The notes beneath the pieces are model-generated. The model did not search any database. It saw nothing but the letters and a program-made list of their open reading frames with translations, and was not told where the DNA came from. From IMG/VR virus record IMGVR_UViG_3300046660_000716, positions 1-64,000 of that record: a DNA stretch of 64,000 nt. One strand, 5' to 3'. This DNA is from a virus. Made by a program: the position numbers and the translations under genes. Of this stretch, positions 48,595-57,131 are shown piece by piece. The first letter of the stretch is position 1; each line of letters begins with the position of its first letter.

Positions 48595-49566
48595 ATGTCC
48601 GCCCAACCGAAGACCCTGAGCAGCCTGTCGCTGATCGCCGTATCCTTCCCCAACGCCGAGAACCTCCGCGACCTCACCCAGTTCGTGCTGACCCGCGACG
48701 AGGTGCCGCACGCCGAGATCGAGGACAACCTGCGCCAGATCTCCCGCCGCTTCGAGCGCTTTCCGCTGAAGGGCCGGACCCTGGACCTGTACACCAACAA
48801 CCGCATCCACCTGCTGAGCAACAAGGACACCGTGAAGGTGCCGACCGTGCTGCCGGGCTGGCGCGTCGCGGGTGACCGCGGCGTCGTCGCCTACGTCAAC
48901 ATCTCGCAGTACGTCCCGGCGGCCGGCGCGCACTCGATGGACGTGCGCAAGCTGTTCGGCTTCATGGTGTTCGGCGAGGTCCTGGTGGACGTGTTCGACC
49001 AGTGGGCCAAGGTCGCCAACAGCGTCCAGCTCGCCAAGTCCGCGTCCGTCGTGTACGCCCGCATGATGCACAAGGTCGTCGACAAGCTGACCGGCGTCGG
49101 CATGGACCAGCTGCGCAGCGACCAGGTGAAGTTCATCTTCGCCAAGTACTTCCTGGTCAACATGCTGGGTCGCGCAGCCAACGAGTCGGCCGACACCCTG
49201 GCGCAGAGCGCCACCCGCGGCTCGGCGATGAACGCCCTCGGCGACTTCGAGAGCGGCGTCGCGGCGCAGTGCGGCGCGACCACGCAGAAGGACCTGTACT
49301 CGCTGGGGATCCTGGACTTCCTGGACGCGCTGTCCAAGTCCGCCCCGTGGCTGAACCGCATGTCGGGCCGCTCGTTCGTGCAGAACTACAGCTCGATGTA
49401 CGGCGCGCCCGCCCTGCTGGGCGCCGAGGACGCGGGGTACTTCCTGGCCCTGGTCGCCACCCACCAGGCCGGAGCCGAGATCATCGCCGGGTTCTCCTTT
49501 GATCCGGTGTACGGCAAGGAGGGCGACGACACCCTCGACGCCCTCGCGGCGCTCGTCCGCACCTGA
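48595..49566 (+). CDS. Hypothetical protein (323 aa)
   Basis: Begins MSAQPKTLSSLSLIAVSFPN behind AGAGGAA. An N-terminal alpha/beta part (about 1-100) leads to a long helical region with many Ala/Val/Met (VYARMMHKVVDKLTGVGMD) and a C-terminal domain containing YGAPALLGAEDAGYFLALV. No catalytic motif or membrane segment. It is first in the rightward block and is followed by a promoter motif, so it has its own transcript. Function unknown. Confidence 0.68.
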   Translation: MSAQPKTLSSLSLIAVSFPNAENLRDLTQFVLTRDEVPHAEIEDNLRQISRRFERFPLKGRTLDLYTNNRIHLLSNKDTVKVPTVLPGWRVAGDRGVVAYVNISQYVPAAGAHSMDVRKLFGFMVFGEVLVDVFDQWAKVANSVQLAKSASVVYARMMHKVVDKLTGVGMDQLRSDQVKFIFAKYFLVNMLGRAANESADTLAQSATRGSAMNALGDFESGVAAQCGATTQKDLYSLGILDFLDALSKSAPWLNRMSGRSFVQNYSSMYGAPALLGAEDAGYFLALVATHQAGAEIIAGFSFDPVYGKEGDDTLDALAALVRT

Positions 49567-49627
49567 CCCGGCGGTCTCCCGGTGCGTCTGTCTTTGGAGC
49601 CGTAAAGGCCCCCCGAAGACAGAAGCA

Positions 49628-49633
49628 TATAAT
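49628..49633 (+). promoter_or_regulatory. Candidate -10 promoter TATAAT
   Basis: GAAGCATATAATTCAG contains a perfect TATAAT about 90 bases before the gene at 49726. The context GAAGCATATAATTC is nearly the same as at 2921-2938. A hairpin lies between it and the ribosome binding site. Confidence 0.5.
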
Positions 49634-49670
49634 TCAGTTGGAGACCCAGAAAGTAGTCTTCGCGTTCGTG

Positions 49671-49697
49671 GCCCTTACCCGACCACCGGGTAAGGGC
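49671..49697 (+). terminator. 5' leader hairpin GCCCTTACCC/GGGTAAGGGC
   Basis: Ten-base-pair stem with a GACCACC loop between the TATAAT motif and the AAGGAG of the 49726 gene. It could end the previous transcript or act as a leader attenuator. The same arrangement (motif, hairpin, gene) occurs at 6213-6291. Confidence 0.45.
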
Positions 49698-49725
49698 ATT
49701 CATAATTCCTAGAAGGAGTCAGTAC

Positions 49726-51315
49726 ATGTCCCAAGCAACCATGAAGTCATTCGCAGATCTGCGCACCGCTGGAGTAGTTACCCGTCCAGGCGCCAGCGTG
49801 CACACCGGTTCCAAGGCTCAGCCGCCACAGCTGAACCCTCGCTCACGTGGTCGCCATCGCGCGCCCACCGTCGTGCGAGCGCGACCGGTATACGATCCGG
49901 TGACTAAGCCCCAAGAGTCCCTGGGGCAATTGGCTGCTATCATCGAGGCCGTATACAACGGCCGCGGCATCCAGCACGTGCTCCCGCTGTCCGACCACAT
50001 CGTCCGCTGCCTCACGGCCGTGGCGCTGCGCAAGGACCCCGGCTTGCCGCACGAAAAGACTGCGCTGCGCGCGGTCGAGAACATCGTCACCCAGGCCGCG
50101 GTCGGGGTGGACGGCCACTTCCACGCAACCCGCACCCGCCGCCTCCTGACCATGCTGGCCGAAACGCCAGCGGTCGACGAGCTGGGCAACCTGGTGCGCA
50201 TCAACAAGCGCAAAGAACCATTCACCCTCGAGGTCGTTGAGCGCCCCAAAGACGCAGCCAACGCCCGCGAGGTCTACGAACTTTGGGTCCCAATCGACGA
50301 CACCCTCCTCGGGCGCCTCGAAACTTCCAAGATCACCAAGCTGGACAGCATCCGCTCCAGCTCCATGGTCCATCTCCGCAACACCGTTCCGGACATCGGC
50401 TGCGCAATCGCAACGACGGCGCTCTCAATCAACGGCTACACCAGCAACGGTATGCCGATCACCGACCTGCTGCGCACGAACTTCCCGACCATCTCCTGGG
50501 TCGAGAACGTGATCAGCGATCTGCGCTCCATCCTCACCGACGAGGACGAAGCGTCGCGCGGCTACCTCTTCATCACCTTCGTCGAGGGCGAGAACGCCAT
50601 GGAGATCGAGGAGTACGCGGCGCTGGCCGAGGAGCTCGAAACCATCAAGGTGGTCGACGGCGCCCCGACGACCGAGCGCGACCGCGTCCGGGCCAAGTAC
50701 ATGGGCAAGAAGGCGCACTTTGACGGCCTCAAGGCGAAGTGGAAAGCCGTGCAGCGCGACATCGACGTGATCCAGCAGGAGGCGCTGGCGATCGCCGATA
50801 ACGTGCTGGCCTACGTCCGCTTCAAGCGCGACGAGAAGGAGTACGCGCGCAGCGTGGAGGCGATGCGCGCGGGGAACAACGAGCCGGAGCCTGCCAAGGC
50901 CGGCCCGAAAGTGGTGGCTCCAACCAAGCCACGCGTCGCCCGGCAATCGGAAATGACGCCGGACTCAGCTGCAGCGCTGGTCCGCATGACGAGCGATACG
51001 GAGATCGAACTGTCGGCTCCGATGTTCAACGCTGTGGCCCTCGGGCTCAGCGAGGTCGCCAACAAGCGCGACCTCCTCGCGATCGGCCTGGACGGCGGGC
51101 GCGAGTGCTTGGCGATCTATCCGGGCGTGGTGTGGGAAGCGGTCATCGGACCGATGGACCACGCGCTCGACATCGATCGCATTGAGACGGATGTGCGCAT
51201 GGTGGTCATCGCACCCCGTCGCGTCGGCAACATGGGACTGGACATGAGCCAAGCCCGCATGCTGATGGTGCACGAGTATGAGAACTACTTCAGCCCTGTG
51301 GTAGAGCTGGAGTAA
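49726..51315 (+). CDS. Hypothetical protein (529 aa)
   Basis: Begins MSQATMKSFADLRTAGVVTR, with a basic, Pro/Arg-rich N-terminal 60 residues (PRSRGRHRAPTVVRARP). The rest is a long alpha/beta protein with a coiled-coil stretch (about 310-370, AHFDGLKAKWKAVQRD). The C-terminal 130 residues form a separate alpha/beta domain (ECLAIYPGVVWEAVIGPM). No domain family recognised. Large, well expressed (own promoter motif, AAGGAG), closed by two terminators. Confidence 0.7.
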   Translation: MSQATMKSFADLRTAGVVTRPGASVHTGSKAQPPQLNPRSRGRHRAPTVVRARPVYDPVTKPQESLGQLAAIIEAVYNGRGIQHVLPLSDHIVRCLTAVALRKDPGLPHEKTALRAVENIVTQAAVGVDGHFHATRTRRLLTMLAETPAVDELGNLVRINKRKEPFTLEVVERPKDAANAREVYELWVPIDDTLLGRLETSKITKLDSIRSSSMVHLRNTVPDIGCAIATTALSINGYTSNGMPITDLLRTNFPTISWVENVISDLRSILTDEDEASRGYLFITFVEGENAMEIEEYAALAEELETIKVVDGAPTTERDRVRAKYMGKKAHFDGLKAKWKAVQRDIDVIQQEALAIADNVLAYVRFKRDEKEYARSVEAMRAGNNEPEPAKAGPKVVAPTKPRVARQSEMTPDSAAALVRMTSDTEIELSAPMFNAVALGLSEVANKRDLLAIGLDGGRECLAIYPGVVWEAVIGPMDHALDIDRIETDVRMVVIAPRRVGNMGLDMSQARMLMVHEYENYFSPVVELE

Positions 51316-51324
51316 CCTGTACGA

Positions 51325-51350
51325 GCCCCTACCCTTCGCGGGGTAGGGGC
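51325..51350 (+). terminator. Hairpin GCCCCTACCC/GGGTAGGGGC
   Basis: Ten-base-pair stem right after the 529-residue gene, followed by CACTTTTC. First of two hairpins in tandem. Confidence 0.65.
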
Positions 51351-51360
51351 GTCACTTTTC

Positions 51361-51391
51361 GAAGGGGCCGCGAACGCGCCCCTTCTTTTTT
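51361..51391 (+). terminator. Intrinsic terminator
   Basis: GAAGGGGC (51361-51368) pairs with GCCCCTTC (51378-51385), followed by TTTTTT. A second, stronger terminator after the same gene. Confidence 0.8.
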
Positions 51392-51424
51392 CACACCGAA
51401 TTCACTCGACCGGAGCACACGAAA

Positions 51425-51916
51425 ATGGAAAACTTCTTCAACCTGGTTCGCCAAGAGCAAGACAAGGCGGCCCGCGAAGAGCGCCTGAAGCCCAACGAGT
51501 TCGACATCCGCTGCTGCCAGCGCCTGGAGGCGGCCGGCGTCGAGGCGTTCGACAAGCGCACGCGCAAGTTCCCCGAGGACAGCATCTACATGGGCTCCCT
51601 GCACGGCTGGATGTTCGAGTTCCACCGCGGCTACATCATCGCGGAAGGCCCCGGCATCCCGCTGGTACCGTACGCCTGGAAGCTGCACGAGGACCACGGC
51701 CAGCACGTGCGCGTCGACGGCCACTGCGGCTGCCCGGCCCCGTACGAGCAGCACAACGGCCTGGCGATCGGGAAGTACCACGTGGACACGGACGCAGGCC
51801 TCCAGGCCTTAGTTACCGTGATCCGTAAAGTCGTATCAGACGCGGCCGTGACCGTGAAAGGCATGGAAACCGACAAAGCCGCACAGGCGCGAAAGGATAG
51901 CAATGGACAAAGTTAA
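51425..51916 (+). CDS. Hypothetical protein (163 aa)
   Basis: Begins MENFFNLVRQEQDKAAREER behind CGGAG. A helical N-terminal part, then an aromatic, Cys/His-containing middle (GWMFEFHRGYIIAEG, HCGCPAPYEQHNG) that could bind metal. The stop overlaps the next start by 14 bases. No family recognised. Confidence 0.66.
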   Translation: MENFFNLVRQEQDKAAREERLKPNEFDIRCCQRLEAAGVEAFDKRTRKFPEDSIYMGSLHGWMFEFHRGYIIAEGPGIPLVPYAWKLHEDHGQHVRVDGHCGCPAPYEQHNGLAIGKYHVDTDAGLQALVTVIRKVVSDAAVTVKGMETDKAAQARKDSNGQS

Positions 51917-52319
51917 CATCATACCGGAAGAGATGATCATCCTGCAGCTCAAGGACGAACTCCCGAACCGCAACCCGACCATCTCGGATCGGCGCCGCCC
52001 GCTCCTGCAGATCGGCATAGCCGACGTCTCTCTGCGCCCGATCGTCGCCCGCGGTCGCAAAGTCCTGCAGGACAGCGACCCGATGGGTTTCAGCCTGAAG
52101 TCGGTCGAGGTCATGCTCACGCCGGACGAAATGCAGCTCGTTCGCTTCCGGGACGAGCTGGGCTGGTGTAACGTCGGGAAGCACACGATCCTGACCGCCG
52201 CGAGCATCCGCGTATTCGAGGGCGTGGCGATCAAGATCTACGCCGAATTCAACCTGCCCGGCGTAGCCGCTCCGACCTCGTACTTCTGCACCGACGCAGT
52301 CGTGCATCCCTATCTTTGA
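51903..52319 (+). CDS. Hypothetical protein (138 aa)
   Basis: Begins MDKVNIIPEEMIILQLKDEL after AAAGGA. Mixed alpha/beta with a C-terminal strand-rich part (VAIKIYAEFNLPGVA). No known motif. Coupled with the preceding gene through overlap. Confidence 0.66.
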   Translation: MDKVNIIPEEMIILQLKDELPNRNPTISDRRRPLLQIGIADVSLRPIVARGRKVLQDSDPMGFSLKSVEVMLTPDEMQLVRFRDELGWCNVGKHTILTAASIRVFEGVAIKIYAEFNLPGVAAPTSYFCTDAVVHPYL

Positions 52320-52332
52320 AAGGACTGACCAA

Positions 52333-52797
52333 ATGAATCCAGCTCCACTTCTTGCCATCCTGCTCGGCGCGATCGGCTCATCCATCGGCATCTACTTCGG
52401 GTACCAGTGGGGGTACCGCGCGGCGTTCCGGCAGATCAAGAACGAGCCGGCGCCGGCAACCCCGCTGCGCGCGCCATCGATTGTCGGCGCCTTGGTCACC
52501 ATCCGCCAGCTCGCAGCCGCGATCGACCGCGATGACGCGTTCAGCGAGTTCGTCAAGAATCGGCTCTCCAGCTACCTGGAGGGCGCCGAGGCGGAATGGT
52601 CTTCGCTGCAGAGCCAGGACGAGCAGTGGATAGACCGGCCTCCAACCCGGAACGTCTTCTGCAAGGCACTCATCGCGGAGGGGTTCTACGTGGTGTGGCG
52701 ATCGATCGCCCAGAACCGCAGCGTGCTCTACATCTGCGCGGCCAACAACCTGGCTGCGCGCCAAGCACTGCAGGCCAAGCTGAAGGAGGCTGCGTGA
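52333..52797 (+). CDS. Membrane-anchored hypothetical protein (154 aa)
   Basis: Begins MNPAPLLAILLGAIGSSIGI, one membrane helix at about 5-25 with a Tyr/Trp-rich flank (YFGYQWGYRAAF). The soluble part has an N-terminal helix, a Trp-containing loop and a final strand set (SVLYICAANNLAARQ). The layout of helix plus soluble domain is like the next gene, which starts in its stop codon (TGATG). Confidence 0.68.
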   Translation: MNPAPLLAILLGAIGSSIGIYFGYQWGYRAAFRQIKNEPAPATPLRAPSIVGALVTIRQLAAAIDRDDAFSEFVKNRLSSYLEGAEAEWSSLQSQDEQWIDRPPTRNVFCKALIAEGFYVVWRSIAQNRSVLYICAANNLAARQALQAKLKEAA

Positions 52798-53318
52798 TGG
52801 ATCACCTGACCGTGAACTGGACCGGGTTCATTTGGGTGCTCATCCTCATGGGATGGGCGTACATCGCCGGCAGGAGCAGCGGCGCGAAGAGCGAGCGCCT
52901 GAGCGCCATGCGCGGCGCCCTGCAGGATGCCGAGTACGCGACCCGCCGCGCCAAGATGGAGATCGCCAGGCGCAACAGCCCACCGGTCCTGACCGTCTCC
53001 GTGGAGAAGGCCATGGCCGCGTGCGGCGAGCACCTCACCATCCAGCTCGCCCAGCAGCCGAACGACATCTACTCGCGCAGCCTCATGCGATTCGTGTCCG
53101 AGGACCTCCGCCAGTGCCTGACCGAGGCCGAAGAGACCGGCTTCGGATGCGTCCTCGACTGCAGCAACGAGACATGGATCTTGGACGGCGGCCTCGAGCG
53201 GTTCCTCAAGAAAATACTCAACGCGTCCGGCTTCGACATAGCCTTCACCGATTCGGACGACCTACCTATGTGCAAGATATTCTTCACCGTGCGTGGAGAG
53301 AAAGCGACCCAAGAATGA
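52797..53318 (+). CDS. Membrane-anchored hypothetical protein (173 aa)
   Basis: Begins MDHLTVNWTGFIWVLILMGW, a membrane helix at about 8-25. A soluble domain with Leu/Arg helices and a late strand pattern (CKIFFTVRGEK) follows. Its start overlaps the preceding stop and its stop overlaps the next start (ATGA). It looks like a diverged relative of the previous gene. Function unknown. Confidence 0.68.
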   Translation: MDHLTVNWTGFIWVLILMGWAYIAGRSSGAKSERLSAMRGALQDAEYATRRAKMEIARRNSPPVLTVSVEKAMAACGEHLTIQLAQQPNDIYSRSLMRFVSEDLRQCLTEAEETGFGCVLDCSNETWILDGGLERFLKKILNASGFDIAFTDSDDLPMCKIFFTVRGEKATQE

Positions 53319-53773
53319 CCATCCTGAAAGACCCGACCTTCAAGATCCTCCCGGGGACCCCCGCCAGCTTCCTGGCCTCCGAGGAGGTGGCCGACAACCG
53401 CCTGCGCTCCCGCGCAGCCATGTGCCTGCACGTCATCATCACCGCGGCGCTGTGCAACTATCCGGCCGTCATCGCTGCCATCGAGAACAAGGGCACCGAC
53501 TTCAGCTACCTGGCAACCATGGCTGCCGAGATCTCCGAGTGCCACGAGGCGTACGCCCGCGTGGCGCGGTCCGAGTCCAAGGACATGGCGGCTGACATCG
53601 CTCTGTACCTAAAGATCTCCGCGCGCACGGCCAAGTTCACGGAGGAGCTCGGCGTGAAGTTGGTGTCGATCGCTTTCGACACCCAGCTCACCGGGTGCAA
53701 TGGGACCCAGGACATCGACGAAAAGATTCTCTTCCCCCTGCGCTCGCTGGGCTACACGGCGACTTCGGCATGA
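53315..53773 (+). CDS. Hypothetical protein (152 aa)
   Basis: Begins MTILKDPTFKILPGTPASFL at an ATGA overlap with the preceding stop. Mainly helical (CLHVIITAALCNYPAVIAAI, then ALYLKISARTAKFTEEL). No membrane segment long enough and no known domain. The gene overlaps the following one by ATGA. Confidence 0.66.
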   Translation: MTILKDPTFKILPGTPASFLASEEVADNRLRSRAAMCLHVIITAALCNYPAVIAAIENKGTDFSYLATMAAEISECHEAYARVARSESKDMAADIALYLKISARTAKFTEELGVKLVSIAFDTQLTGCNGTQDIDEKILFPLRSLGYTATSA

Positions 53774-53925
53774 CGGCCGAGTTCCTGCGACTCGGCGCCT
53801 ACGTCCTCGTGGTGGCCTCGGCCTTTATGATCGGCTATTCCCGCGGCCGGGCCTCGGCGGTCGCCGAGCAGGCCATGAAAGACACCGCCAAGCACCTGGC
53901 ACTCTACGAGAAGGACGGCGAATGA
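53770..53925 (+). CDS. Small single-span membrane protein (51 aa)
   Basis: MTAEFLRLGAYVLVVASAFM starts at an ATGA overlap; one membrane helix at about 8-24, then a basic and charged tail (SRGRASAVAEQAMKD). It is one of a set of small membrane proteins in this operon. Function unknown. Confidence 0.65.
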   Translation: MTAEFLRLGAYVLVVASAFMIGYSRGRASAVAEQAMKDTAKHLALYEKDGE

Positions 53926-54626
53926 ACCACGCACTCTACAACGAAGTCCGCGACATCGCGGTCCAGTTCCCCATCACGCTCCTAACACGAGGATCCACAA
54001 TGAGCGCACCGGAAGTACCACTCTTCCTCTGGCAGACGCAGTCGCCGACGTACCGCGGGAAACCGCGCATCCGCCGGCTCGACGATGGTCGCTACAGCCT
54101 GGACATGACGGACTCGGAGCAGAGCCCGATCGGATGCATGCTGTACTACATCCACTACGGTAACACGACCCTGTACAAGCTGGCGCCGGACCCGACCGGC
54201 GCCCCGCACGACGGCGGAGAGCACAAGCTCCGCATTCGCGGTCGTATCGAGGATCTGATCGCCTACCTGGAGATCATCGTCGAGTGCTTCGTCGGCGATC
54301 GCTTCATCGACGGCCGAGCGGAGATGATGACCTGGCACGCTGACCTGAAGCGTATCTCGGAGCCGCTGAAGTTCACGGTGATGAAGAAGCGGGCTGCGCG
54401 CCCGGAAAGCGGGGCGTACACGTTCGATCTCGCCAGGGCGGCCGATACGCTGCTCGGCATCGAGCAGCCCGACGCACCAGTCGAAGGCTTCCGCCTGATC
54501 GACAACAGCCGCGGCACCGACGTCATCATGACGCAGAAGAAGCCGTACAAAATGACCCTCAGCGATAACGGCTTGCAGCTGTGTACCGAATCACTCGAAC
54601 CAACCAATCCAACCATGAAGGAGTAA
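53922..54626 (+). CDS. Hypothetical protein (234 aa)
   Basis: ATGA overlap with the previous gene gives the start MNHALYNEVRDIAVQF; an alternative ATG at 54000 (MSAPEVPLFLWQ) has a stronger GAGGATC site, and both are plausible. Beta-rich first half (IGCMLYYIHYGNTTLYKLAP), then helical (EDLIAYLEIIVECFVGD). No family recognised. Confidence 0.62.
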   Translation: MNHALYNEVRDIAVQFPITLLTRGSTMSAPEVPLFLWQTQSPTYRGKPRIRRLDDGRYSLDMTDSEQSPIGCMLYYIHYGNTTLYKLAPDPTGAPHDGGEHKLRIRGRIEDLIAYLEIIVECFVGDRFIDGRAEMMTWHADLKRISEPLKFTVMKKRAARPESGAYTFDLARAADTLLGIEQPDAPVEGFRLIDNSRGTDVIMTQKKPYKMTLSDNGLQLCTESLEPTNPTMKE

Positions 54627-54630
54627 CAAG

Positions 54631-55749
54631 ATGAGCCTCAACCTCTTAGACGTAGTGACCGTGCAGAAGCCCAAGCCAGCCAACCTGAACAAGGCAGAGC
54701 TGGAGGAGCTGAACGCGGCCCGCTTCGCTGCCGAGCTCTCGCTGAACACTATCGGCAAGGCCATGGCGAAGTCCAACGCAGCTCGCTCGGTCAAATACAG
54801 CGAAGAATGCGAAGCCATGGCGACGGCCGGCAAAATCATCGCAGCGCAGCAGAACGCCGCCGAGATCGAGCTGATGACGGCATTCTTCCACCGCACCGGC
54901 TCCCTGCCGGCCAACGCGGAGCAGCAAGCGATCGAACTGGACACCTACTACCGCAATGACGTAAAGGTGGAAAAGGGCCTGGGACGGATCGACGTCATCG
55001 ACCGCTTCAATCAGACGCCGCGCGTCGCCATGCCGGACCTGATGGAGATCTCCCGCATCGCCAACATGATCGTCATCCCGTTTGACTACCTCAACCCGCA
55101 GAGCTACAAGGATGAGAGCTACGAGATGCGCCAGTCGATCCAGCGGTTCCGCGACGCGGCGGTAAAGGCCAGCATGCAGATGTACGTCATCTGCCCGCTG
55201 CGCCACTACTCCATCCTGGAGCACCTGCGCGCCACGGATGCAAACCTGCCGATCGCGGCCAACGCATTCTCGCAGAACTTCGACGTGCTGGGGATGATGA
55301 TGCCGGCGATGATGATGTTCTCCGACAAGCTGCAGAACCTGGAAGGCGACATTCGCCAGCTCTACAGTAAGGTCGACACGCTCGATGCCGGAATGAAGGG
55401 CGTTGTGCGCGGCATGGAAAGCATGACGCAGAAGCTGGATGCGCTGCAGGCGACCGTGGAGAAACAGCAGCTCGAGCTGATCCGCCAGAAAGCGGAGCAG
55501 GCCGAGATAAAGCGCGCCGAACAGGCACGCGCCGCCGAGCGTACCCGCGCCGAGTATGTGTGGTACATGCCGTACGAACCTCTGGCGTTCGCCGTGCCCA
55601 AGGGCAAGACGATCCTGGATGCCGATTTCGGCTACCTCGGCCCATGCTGGGGTCCAGACTTCGATGCCATCGTGGCGGCGGCCCTGGAACTGAGCGTCCG
55701 CAAGGGTCAGCGCGCCAAGCTGGAAAACGTCATCGATCGCCTCTGGTGA
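54631..55749 (+). CDS. Coiled-coil hypothetical protein (372 aa)
   Basis: Begins MSLNLLDVVTVQKPKPANLN. Helices dominate; residues about 225-310 form a coiled coil (LQNLEGDIRQLYSKVDTLDA, then KQQLELIRQKAEQAEIKRAE). The final 60 residues are globular with a Trp/Gly-rich turn (YLGPCWGPDFDAIV). No known family. It is the largest protein in this small-gene cluster. Confidence 0.68.
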   Translation: MSLNLLDVVTVQKPKPANLNKAELEELNAARFAAELSLNTIGKAMAKSNAARSVKYSEECEAMATAGKIIAAQQNAAEIELMTAFFHRTGSLPANAEQQAIELDTYYRNDVKVEKGLGRIDVIDRFNQTPRVAMPDLMEISRIANMIVIPFDYLNPQSYKDESYEMRQSIQRFRDAAVKASMQMYVICPLRHYSILEHLRATDANLPIAANAFSQNFDVLGMMMPAMMMFSDKLQNLEGDIRQLYSKVDTLDAGMKGVVRGMESMTQKLDALQATVEKQQLELIRQKAEQAEIKRAEQARAAERTRAEYVWYMPYEPLAFAVPKGKTILDADFGYLGPCWGPDFDAIVAAALELSVRKGQRAKLENVIDRLW

Positions 55750-55753
55750 CGCC

Positions 55754-55876
55754 ATGGCCATCCACAAACTGACCATCTTGTTTGGCGTCGCCTCGACTGT
55801 CATCATGCTCACTGTCAGCTACCTCGCGGTGGCCGACTACGAGCAGCGGCACGAGGCGGCGGTTCTGAAACGCTGA
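55754..55876 (+). CDS. Small membrane protein (40 aa)
   Basis: ATG to TGA gives MAIHKLTILFGVASTVIMLT, followed by the end of one hydrophobic helix and a charged tail (ADYEQRHEAAVLKR). A start five bases after the preceding stop makes it likely to be coexpressed. It precedes a UUCG terminator. Too short for any family call. Confidence 0.55.
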   Translation: MAIHKLTILFGVASTVIMLTVSYLAVADYEQRHEAAVLKR

Positions 55877-55882
55877 TGCAGG

Positions 55883-55902
55883 GGTGCGGCTTCGGCCGCA
55901 CC
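55883..55902 (+). terminator. Terminator hairpin with UUCG loop
   Basis: GGTGCGGC (55883-55890) pairs with GCCGCACC (55895-55902) around TTCG, a very stable tetraloop. TTATTCTTTTTT follows some 8 bases later. It ends the small membrane protein cluster. Confidence 0.75.
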
Positions 55903-55988
55903 TCCCGCTTATTCTTTTTTGAAGTCGGAATAGCCATATTAGACCATTAACATTCGTCTGCAATGAATCCCATCCACGGAGAGAAACG

Positions 55989-56891
55989 ATGACCATAGCA
56001 GCACTGAAGCAAATGATCCCAGCAATGCCGACTGCGCGCGAAGCGCTCGACTCCCTGACCGACCTGTTCGGCATCATCCAGACCTTGAAGGTGCCGGTTC
56101 CGGATGACCGGCACGCGATGATTGCGCGTGCGCGCTCCTTCGTGGAGGCGGCAGCCCTGCACCGCGGGCTCGGCCCGGACGTCGATGGCAGCTCGGATAT
56201 GCCGGGCTCGCGCGCCATCGCCTGTAACTGCTCGCCCGGCGAGTCGTGCTTCCAGCGCCTGGACGGAACGATCGCGTGCGAAGACACGACCGGCGCCGCC
56301 CCGGCCCGCATTTTGGTGCGCTTCGACGGCAAGCAGATCGCCCGCACCTACGAAGAGCTTCCGCGCCAATCCGAGCTCATCGGTGACTTCAAAGAAGGCT
56401 TGCCGCTCTACCCGGTCGAAGCCCGCTGGCCTCTGGTCAAGCGCGAGCGCATGATCGGCGGCGGCATCGAAGACGTGGTCGCCACGGCTCTGAAGGAGAA
56501 CACCATGCTCGACGCCATCATGACGGCGTGCATCTGGGAGGGCGAGCGCGTCATCGGCGGCATCATGCACCAGGTCCGCACCGCCGTGCCGACCTTCAAC
56601 GTCGAGCAGTGGGACACCTGCTACGGCCACGTCATCGACCGCATCGTCACGAGCTGGATGAGCCAGCGCGTTACCACGGACCCGAACCACCTCAAGACCC
56701 TCGCGCGCGACACCTTCGAGCGCATGTACGGCATCGAGCCTAGCGCCCGCCTGGACGGTGAGTCGTTCATCTACCTAGACGGCGACATGAACGACCAGTG
56801 GCACGAGTTCAACCGGGGGTACGCCTCCGCGTACGCGGCGATCACCGCCGACGTCTACCTGACCCTGGAAAAGACGGGGTACCGCAAGTGA
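55989..56891 (+). CDS. Hypothetical protein (300 aa)
   Basis: Begins MTIAALKQMIPAMPTAREAL behind GGAGAG. The middle holds a Cys cluster (IACNCSPGESCF). The C-terminal half has helical stretches and a Trp/His region (EQWDTCYGHVIDRIVTSW). No enzyme motif recognised. Preceded by an AT-rich stretch with TATTAG, and its stop overlaps the next start (GTGA). Confidence 0.66.
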   Translation: MTIAALKQMIPAMPTAREALDSLTDLFGIIQTLKVPVPDDRHAMIARARSFVEAAALHRGLGPDVDGSSDMPGSRAIACNCSPGESCFQRLDGTIACEDTTGAAPARILVRFDGKQIARTYEELPRQSELIGDFKEGLPLYPVEARWPLVKRERMIGGGIEDVVATALKENTMLDAIMTACIWEGERVIGGIMHQVRTAVPTFNVEQWDTCYGHVIDRIVTSWMSQRVTTDPNHLKTLARDTFERMYGIEPSARLDGESFIYLDGDMNDQWHEFNRGYASAYAAITADVYLTLEKTGYRK

Positions 56892-57118
56892 GCCTCAACG
56901 GCTTCGTCAACCAGCCCGTCACCGTCCGCGTGAACGGGGTCGACTGGCACCTCTTCGACATCCAGTTCGAAACGCCGGACGGCACCTACAGCGTCTACAT
57001 GTACGCGATCAGCGACGAGCACGCCCGCCTGATGCTTGCGGACCTCAAGCTCAACGGCAAAGTCACGGGCCAGGTCCTGGGCTCCATGCCCGCGGACGGC
57101 GACCCACTCTCACTCTAA
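56888..57118 (+). CDS. Hypothetical protein (76 aa)
   Basis: GTG start overlapping the preceding stop codon (GTGA). The product begins VSLNGFVNQPVTVRVNGVDW (first residue read as Met) and continues with beta-strand-like segments (DGTYSVYMYAISDEHARL). Small, probably beta-sandwich-like. No family recognised. Confidence 0.62.
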   Translation: MSLNGFVNQPVTVRVNGVDWHLFDIQFETPDGTYSVYMYAISDEHARLMLADLKLNGKVTGQVLGSMPADGDPLSL

Positions 57119-57131
57119 CCAAGGCAATCCA

